Shown here: in pieces, positions 57,203 through 64,000 of the stretch | Layout: each line of letters starts with the position of its first letter | Numbering within the stretch: the first letter of the stretch is position 1 | Source: Balanoglossus misakiensis | Lineage: Eukaryota; Hemichordata | Direction: 5' to 3' | Length of the DNA stretch: 64,000 bases | NCBI GenBank assembly: GCA_040954595.2 | Contig: CM082590.2 | Span: 5,952,001-6,016,000 of the forward strand | Notes under the pieces: model-generated | What the model saw: only the letters and a program-made list of their open reading frames with translations | The model's database searches: none | What the model was told of the DNA's origin: nothing | Made by a program: the position numbers and the translations under genes

Positions 57203-59500
57203 TAACTGGATTACAACTTGATATAGGTAAGTAAACTAATTTCAGTTGATGGCTGGGGAAAGTAATCATGGATGAAAATTTCAGAGCATGGTTTGATGAT
57301 GACCTACCACGTGGGTGGAAAGTACTCCTGCCATGTGGGTGGAAGCCTGCTCCGATAGAAATTATGGAATGTTTGGTTAAAGTAACTGGATTACAACTTG
57401 ATATAGGTAAGTAAACTAATTTCAGTTGATGGCTGGGAAAGTAATCATCGATGAAAATTTCAGAGCATGGTTTGATGATGACCTACCACGTGGGTGGAAA
57501 ATACTCCTGCCATGTCGAAAGAGTTCCTGCCCAGCTACCATGTGGGCAGTGGTGAGGCTTATCCCTGGGGAGGCATGGCAGCTTACGTAAGGTCGCGTGT
57601 TGATGACATGACCCAAGGTCATTTATCATCCACCGAGAGCGCATGTGCAGCTACAGTGTACATACGGAGAAAGTACGGTGTTTTGGTGTGGGAGGCACAT
57701 ATAATTAGATATTTTACTACACTTCGTGAAAATTAACTCAGGAAAGTAAATATAACAGTTTGCCTTTGTATCAATTACGGTACTGTGACAGGAGTGTCTG
57801 GCATGCTCCGATAGAAATTATGGAATGTTTGGTTAAAGTAAGGCTGCATTCACAAACACCTCTGGAGGGGGGGGGGCAGGAGAATTGAGGGGGGGGGATT
57901 TGAAAAAATTGAGGGTATGTAAGGGGGGGATTTGAAATAATTTAGGGACTGAAAGGGGGGGCTTGAAAACTTTAACGACTAAATATTTATTTTGAGTCCA
58001 CAAAAATGCAGTTTCGCGCCCTTTACACCCACCCCCTCCATTCATCAACACCTTTCAATCATTGACTGGTTTATCTAGTGTCCCAGGTCAGGGGACTTGC
58101 CCCACCCCATGATAACTTTGAGCGGCGACGGTTAAATTTGTCCTCCCCAACATACCGGTAGTTGAGTTAATTTGCTTTTGCCGGGTTCATTAAAATTCAG
58201 CTTTGAGCTCTGTATTTTAGAAAATTTTCTTACGTGGGAGGGGGACACCCCCTCCCAAACCCATCCCCTTCAATTCTCAGTTTACAATGTCTCCCAACAC
58301 AGAATACAAATATATGTACTTAAAAAATAAAAACAATGTTCAGTTTTAATACCCACTGATGAGGGGAAACATCAGTTTCAAATTCTTTTCATGGGAGCGC
58401 TGTTTTTCTTTTTACAAGATAGATAGGCGATGTGTTTTGCTCTGTGAAAGAAAATGGGGGGGGGGGGATTTCAAAATTTTGGCAGTTCGGATGGGGGGGA
58501 TTTGAAAATATTGGCAGTTCGGAAGGGGGCATGTGAAAATTAGCGGTAAAACAAATTGAATTCTCCCGCCCCCCCTCCAGAGGTGTTTGTGAATGCAGCC
58601 TAACTGGATTACAACTTGATATAGGTAAGTAAACTAATTTCAGTTGATGGCTGGGGAAAGTAATCATGGATGAAAATTTCAGAGCATGGTTTGATGATGA
58701 CCTACCACGTGGGTGGAAAGTACTCCTGCCATGTGGGTGGAAGCCTGCTCCGATAGAAATTATGGAATGTTTGGTTAAAGTAACTGGATTACAACTTGAT
58801 ATAGGTAAGTAAACTAATTTCAGTTGATGGCTGGGGAAAGTAATCATCGATGAAAATTTCAGAGCATGGTTTGATGATGACCTACCACGTGGGTGGAAAA
58901 TACTCCTGCCATGTGGGTGGAAGCATGCTCCGATAGAAATTATGGAATGATTACTTTCCCCAGCTATCAACTCAAACTAGTTTACTTACCTATATCAAGT
59001 TGTAATCCAGTTACTTTAACCAAACATTCCATAATTTCTATCGGAGCAGGCTTCCACCCACATGGCGGGAGTACTTTCCACCCACGTGGTAGGTCATCAT
59101 CAAACCATGCTCTGAAATTTTCATCCATGATTACTTTCCCCAGCCATCAACTGAAATTAGTTTACTTACCTATATCAAGTTGTAATCCAGTTACTTTAAC
59201 CAAACATTCCATAATTTCTATCGGAGCAGGCTTCCACCCACATGGCAGGAGTATTTTCCACCCACGTGGTAGGTCATCATCAAACCATGCTCTGAAATTT
59301 TCATCCATGATTACTTTCCCTAGCCATCAACTGAATTAGTTTACTTACCTATATCAAGTTGTAATCCAGTTACTTTAACCAAACATTCCATAATTTCTAT
59401 CGGAGCAGGCTTCCACCCACATGGTGGGAGTATTTTCCACCCACGTGGTAGGTCATCATCAAACCATGCTCTGAAATTTTCATCGATGATTACTTTCTCC
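57203..59500. repeat. 180-bp repeat units, direct then inverted
   Basis: Units (AACTGGATTACAACTTGATA ... GGTTAAAGT) run forward at 57203-57520 and 58601-58948 and in inverted orientation at about 58949-59500 (three units). The head-to-head junction is near 58948. Because 180 is a multiple of three, a 60-residue periodic ORF stays open on one strand. This looks like satellite-type DNA. Confidence 0.88.
57842..58600. mobile_element. 759-bp element with TAA target duplication, copy 2
   Basis: Same length, ends and flanks as copy 1 (TAA at 57839-57841 and 58601-58603). It arose by the 1,398-bp duplication, not by a second insertion. Confidence 0.9.
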
Positions 59501-62500
59501 TATAAAAATCAATGATAAAGTTGCAACTCGCGGGGCTTTAATTAATAGAAAGATCAGAAGTTTTAAATAAATAAAAAAACTCGAGGATGGGAACGGAACA
59601 GTTACAATTTGAAAGTTCAACAATGCTGGTTTGGTAATTTGCTTAGCATAGCAACCAACAAGCATTTGTATGCAGACGTTACCAGCAAAACGGCATTTGG
59701 ATTTTCCGAAATCACCCTAGACATATAACAAACTAGTTTTATAGTTCTACAGTATTATCGACTTCTCACCCATTATTCGATATAATGGCATATCGGCACC
59801 TACCAGCATCTTTCTTTTAAAAAATTTTAACTGGGGAGTTACATGGTATTGATTTATCGAATAACAGCGGCTGCAGCTGGTCATGGACTTGACATTTTTA
59901 CCATAAAATATTAGACTATTTAATAAAGACATACATGACACTCATTACCATTTAACATTTTACAATATGTTTTCACTTAGAAATTCAACGCTATGACAAA
60001 CTGAAACCTTAGTTTCTGAATGATAATTTGTATGATGTCAAATCAGGTGTTCGTCACGATCTCTCCTATGGCATAAGACAACTAGAGAGATTGGTCAGTT
60101 ATTTTGTGATCAAATGACTTGCTAGAGACCTACTTCTACCTGTAGTAGGCTCTAGACAAAATCTTCATTTTTAGAACTTATTATCAATTTTCCCCATCAT
60201 AGACGAAATGGCATGGTATATAGACTATAGGGACCGATCATGGTGATTTTGATGATGGTAACAACAACAACAATACAACATAATACAATGCAATGCAATG
60301 TAATAATAATAACAATACAAAAACAACAACGACGACGACAACAATAATAGTAATAATAATGATGATGGTGATCATCATCATCATCATAATAATAATACCA
60401 AAGCCTCAAAAATGTTTACAGATAAAAACATAAAGTAAATACAATGACACTGCAATGAAAATATCTACCCGCAAAATAAAATCGAAATCGAACATCTTAT
60501 TTTTAAAAATTCATCACAGCAGAGTAAAAACAAAATTATAAAAGAAAACTTGTGGAGCGTTCCCATATCACAAGTAATTTATGTAAAAATGTCTAATCTA
60601 ACCTAAAACACGCGCTAAAACAAATGAAGTGGCTAGCACCCAAAAATGATAAAACATCAAAGTTTTAATCAACCATTTAAAGATTGTTAACAAAGTGTGT
60701 TTCGATGTCGTTAAACTTAGCCACAATATGAGCTGTACAAGACTTTTTTGCATTACAAAGTACAGTAATTCATTAAAATTGTCTTTTTGCTAATTGTAGA
60801 TTAAAGAGACATACTATCTCAAAAATGTCATGCTTAAAATTCAAATAGCAGCTATATTTCGTGGTTTACGTATCTTTGTTGTAGGATCGTACATCGTAAT
60901 CGTATTATGTTGGTTGGGGTATGAACAGAAACGATTACGTTAACATTTCACATTGAGGGCGTTCTCCACATGCTACCCCCCCCCCCCCTCCCTCCGCCGC
61001 TCGCTCGCTCGCTCACTTCGGACATCGTATACCACTGATACGATGGACCAACTGTCATGTCATGATAAATCGTGTAAAGAACGCAGTAAACTGAATGCTA
61101 CTTTATACAGTATACTATAGTATTTCGAGTCAATTTCCCGATCCAGTATGCCTCCATAGGTGCCCCAAATTGAGAAAGATCGCGCGTTTTTCCGACGTTT
61201 AATGTGCATCACATTCACAACGATATTTTTGAAATCTAGGCTATATTTACCCAGATCGATTTTCATGAAGTAATTTCACATCTGCACGTCGTATGTTACA
61301 GTAAATAAGGCGTTAGCATAGTGCGAACGTCGAAAGGAGAGTGCATGCGTTGGAATGCGGAACTACGTGACTATCTGTCACTCTCTCTTGCACTAACTGT
61401 GAAATTTCCGCAAATAATGGTTTTTAAATTCTTTAGACACAACGAAATAACATTTCCGTGTAGTAATTTTAAGAACTGGAGGCTGTATTTTGCATGAAAT
61501 AGTGCGAACGCGCAGACTACGAATGCAAATGTGATCTGCGTCCCCTGGGATCCACCACAGCTCTGCTCACATGGTAGGAAGGCAGGTTCTCTCTGACGCG
61601 CGCACATACAACTGGATTCTGTTAATAGGGTGACGTATCAGCTGTCTGGCATAAACGGACAGGGAAGAATCGCTGCTCTCTGGATGAAGGGACGAGGCGT
61701 TTTCCAACTAGTTTGAAAATATATTAAGTAATAAAACGTCAGGGGACATACACTGTAAAGGTGTTTGCAGTTTATCTGTCCTCTCACTACAGAGTAATGT
61801 TTGTAGAATGTTCTTTACTGCCCTCCCGGATGTGTGGTTCTTCCTTCGCACTTGAACTTTCTATACCTTTCAATTTACTCATGTTGAAGGTGAATAACGT
61901 AAAATCAGTCAATTAAATTCTTTGTATAATAATTTGTACTTTGGTTCCCAGTTGCAAGTTCTTTTGGTGAAAGAAGCCTTCTCTTCTGGCTTCAGTAAGC
62001 CCTCAACAGTCAAAGGGAAAAATCTGTACCATAATGTTGGTTGATGTACCTTGCGACAAACTAATCTACCGTTGAGGGCGCACCACCATTGGTACGTCAC
62101 TTAGGCGTACAATGGACACAAACTAAACTTGTTTCAACCATGGTCACTCCATTTCCCCAAACGTTTGCATAAATGTTTGAAGTTGTTGTGCCATATCACA
62201 AATTGATCGTTCACTGTATCTCAGTGTCTACTATCACGTTCATCCGTAGTATTTCGACCAACTGTCTCTTCTCGGCTTTATTTCTATCTTTGTTTATGAA
62301 GTTCTCCATTGTTCGGTTACTTTATTTGATTATAATTAGCCAAAATGAAGTTGTTTAAGCTTATACATGCACTACGTATGTTTCATGTGTGTTCATCGTT
62401 TAAAGGTTTAAATTTTACATATATGTAAATTGTCAATTGTATGGCCATGCAGACACACGATCATGTAGTCAGTGCAATGTGTCCCAGATGTAATCTTGTG

Positions 62501-64000
62501 TAGTACTTTTGTTTACTCATAGAGCTACTTAACGTGTCGTAGTTACTATGTACTGCTTCGAGCGGTGTATTTTTGACAGTCAGACCTGAGCGACTCCACT
62601 GAAGTCTTCGGATAATAAGCGGACACGAGTAAAAGGATTTACACACGGTCAATCCTCGACTGTGATTTACACCAAGGCCGAAACAGAGCAGCGAATCTCC
62701 ATCAATCACCCAACACTCACACAGACAGCGATCTGAAGTATAAATCAAAATACTCGGCTGTCGGCAAAGTTTAATTTACATGTGGATATATTAATGTGAC
62801 GCAGTTTCGCCAGTGCTGGAACTGACCGATTAATAATTACAAAACTGCGAATTAAACCATGGCCTATTCTGGCTTCGCAGAAAATGTTGCCGTAAAGGGG
62901 CCGTGGTTTACGACGATGTTATGGTGTAATAATTTTGTGTAATTTACAACTCTGTTCCATATTCTGAATGCTGGTATATATCGCAACATCATCAGCTTGG
63001 TCTAGTGCCCTCTATCACATCTCAGTAAGATAAGCATCACGTTGGCTTCCCGCCATCTTGGGAGCTGTTTCATTTTGTCACCTACCCACCTCATCCCCAT
63101 CTTGTTTGTTCCACTTTCTCATGCTCATTTCCATGTCGTTTTTGTTTTTATCTCTGTCTGTTTCCTTCAGCTTGCTAATCCTTTTCTGGTTCCTTGTCTA
63201 TGATATTTGGTGTACTGCTTTACTGTTGACAGTTTATTGTTCAATAAATCACTGCTTTAACTGCCAAACCCATCTTTGTGTTTGTTGTTGTAAATCCATG
63301 GCAAATAGCCGTTTGAATTCTAGCTCATGATAATCCTGACTTTATCATGATCTGGTTGAGAAGTGTTTCTTTATGCTGCTTGATTGTGTGTTTGAATGGT
63401 GGAGTATTTCTCTACCAACTAAACAAACATTCAGAGCTACATATTAAATGTGTTGCGTGGTTTCAAATGCCATAAATCTAATAGGACAAACAGCATTTAA
63501 TCTTTACGACCTAGAGTAAGATGCTTCTGATTACAAGCTGAATAGGCTGTATGACAATTAATTCAAAAACAAATCACCAGATTGGAATATCAACAAAAAC
63601 AATACTTGATGTATATAGTCCAAAACATCATAGCTGGAAGGTCAAATATATGAATTAATTTTGTAGTGGTAATGTGATGGAACGGATGTCCTCCATACTC
63701 ATTTACTTAGTACCAGTGGGAGAGCGCTGATAAGAATGAATAGTGGCTGGTCTATGTTTCAATCAATTTTAGTCAAAAGTACTAATGTGGATGAACGGTG
63801 GTGATAAATATGACACAATTAACATGGCACACATGGAGTCTCACTGACTCCAAATGTAATCAGATGAAGGTGTAGGCCATATTCTGCAAGCAGTTGTCTA
63901 ACAAAAACATTGACATTCGTTGCATATGTGAGGGCGTTGTATCCGGTTGACTTGGTGTGCGCCCAGAGAGGGGACAACATGGTACAGGGATGGAAATCAA
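59501..64000. other. Intergenic, no confident gene
   Basis: Contains AAC/AAT/GAT simple repeats (60255-60395), a C run and CTCG repeats (60977-61012), and generally unstructured sequence. A 63-codon - strand ORF at 61909-62100 (QWWCALNGRLVCRKVHQPTL) is unrecognised. Confidence 0.4.
63840..64000 (-). CDS. Possible ankyrin-repeat exon at window edge
   Basis: The - strand frame reads KSTGYNALTYATNVNVFVRQ then LLAEYGLHLHL, matching the G..AL.YA......V..LL..YG pattern of an ankyrin repeat. A GTGAGA that could be a donor follows. The upstream end lies outside the window and only one repeat is visible, so this is weak. If real, another gene begins to the right on the - strand. Confidence 0.3.

Larger units (their letters stand above)
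56123..58918. repeat. 1,398-bp tandem duplication, two near-identical units
   Basis: The unit starting GAGTTCCTGCCCAGCTACCA occurs at 56123 and 57521, and the following 1.4 kb corresponds almost base for base. Each unit contains the 759-bp TAA-flanked element and two 180-bp repeat units. An 80-codon ORF end (KYGVLVWEAHIIRYFTTLRE) is present in both. I do not recognise it. Confidence 0.92.

Noticed and set aside
58389-59339. ORFs with a 60-residue periodic sequence (MITFPSHQLKLVYLPISSCN ...)
   Set aside because: They follow the 180-bp DNA repeat. The frame stays open because 180 is a multiple of three, and no protein family is recognised.

Overview
The window is animal nuclear DNA: AT-rich, with long introns, GT-AG splice sites, many short inverted-repeat transposons and many microsatellites. 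Two spliced genes on the + strand can be reconstructed exon by exon. The protein families and the repeat load suggest a marine invertebrate, perhaps a deuterostome such as a hemichordate or amphioxus. That assignment is inference, because no sequence comparison was possible.

Region 1 (1-4.4 kb) has no gene I can support. It holds a 503-bp foldback element, a small hairpin element, a mariner-like MITE, one copy of the dominant TTAA-flanked MITE, and microsatellites just upstream of gene 1. Region 2 (4.48-21.34 kb) is an eight-exon zinc transporter of the LIV-1 (ZIP6/ZIP10-like) SLC39 family. It has a signal peptide, a conserved N-terminal module, histidine-rich loops, and the HNFSD and HELPHE metal-site motifs. 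Each of its seven introns carries at least one copy, whole or broken, of the same foldback MITE (family A). The phases at the exon 3/exon 4 junction do not match, so a small exon is probably missing from my model.

Region 3 (21.3-26.8 kb) is intergenic and repeat-bearing. Region 4 (26.82-50.81 kb) is a 14-exon gene for a protein of about 943 residues: six and a half ankyrin repeats (one 99-nt phase-0 exon per full repeat), a Roc GTPase, a COR domain and a C-terminal death domain. This is the back half of the DAPK1 architecture without the kinase and calmodulin-binding part. Its introns hold a foldback with a clean 9-bp target duplication, a duplicated ankyrin exon with kilobases of flank, a GC-AG intron, and a roughly 0.9-kb ATGT microsatellite.

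Region 5 (50.8-64 kb) has no confident gene. It contains an 802-bp TTAA-flanked element and a layered structure at 56.1-59.5 kb: a 180-bp repeat unit, a 759-bp element inserted in it with a TAA duplication, a 1,398-bp tandem duplication of the result, and inverted 180-bp units. The last 150 bases hold a possible ankyrin-like exon on the - strand. The two genes have no evident functional link. One is a membrane zinc importer, the other a cytosolic signalling or cell-death scaffold.
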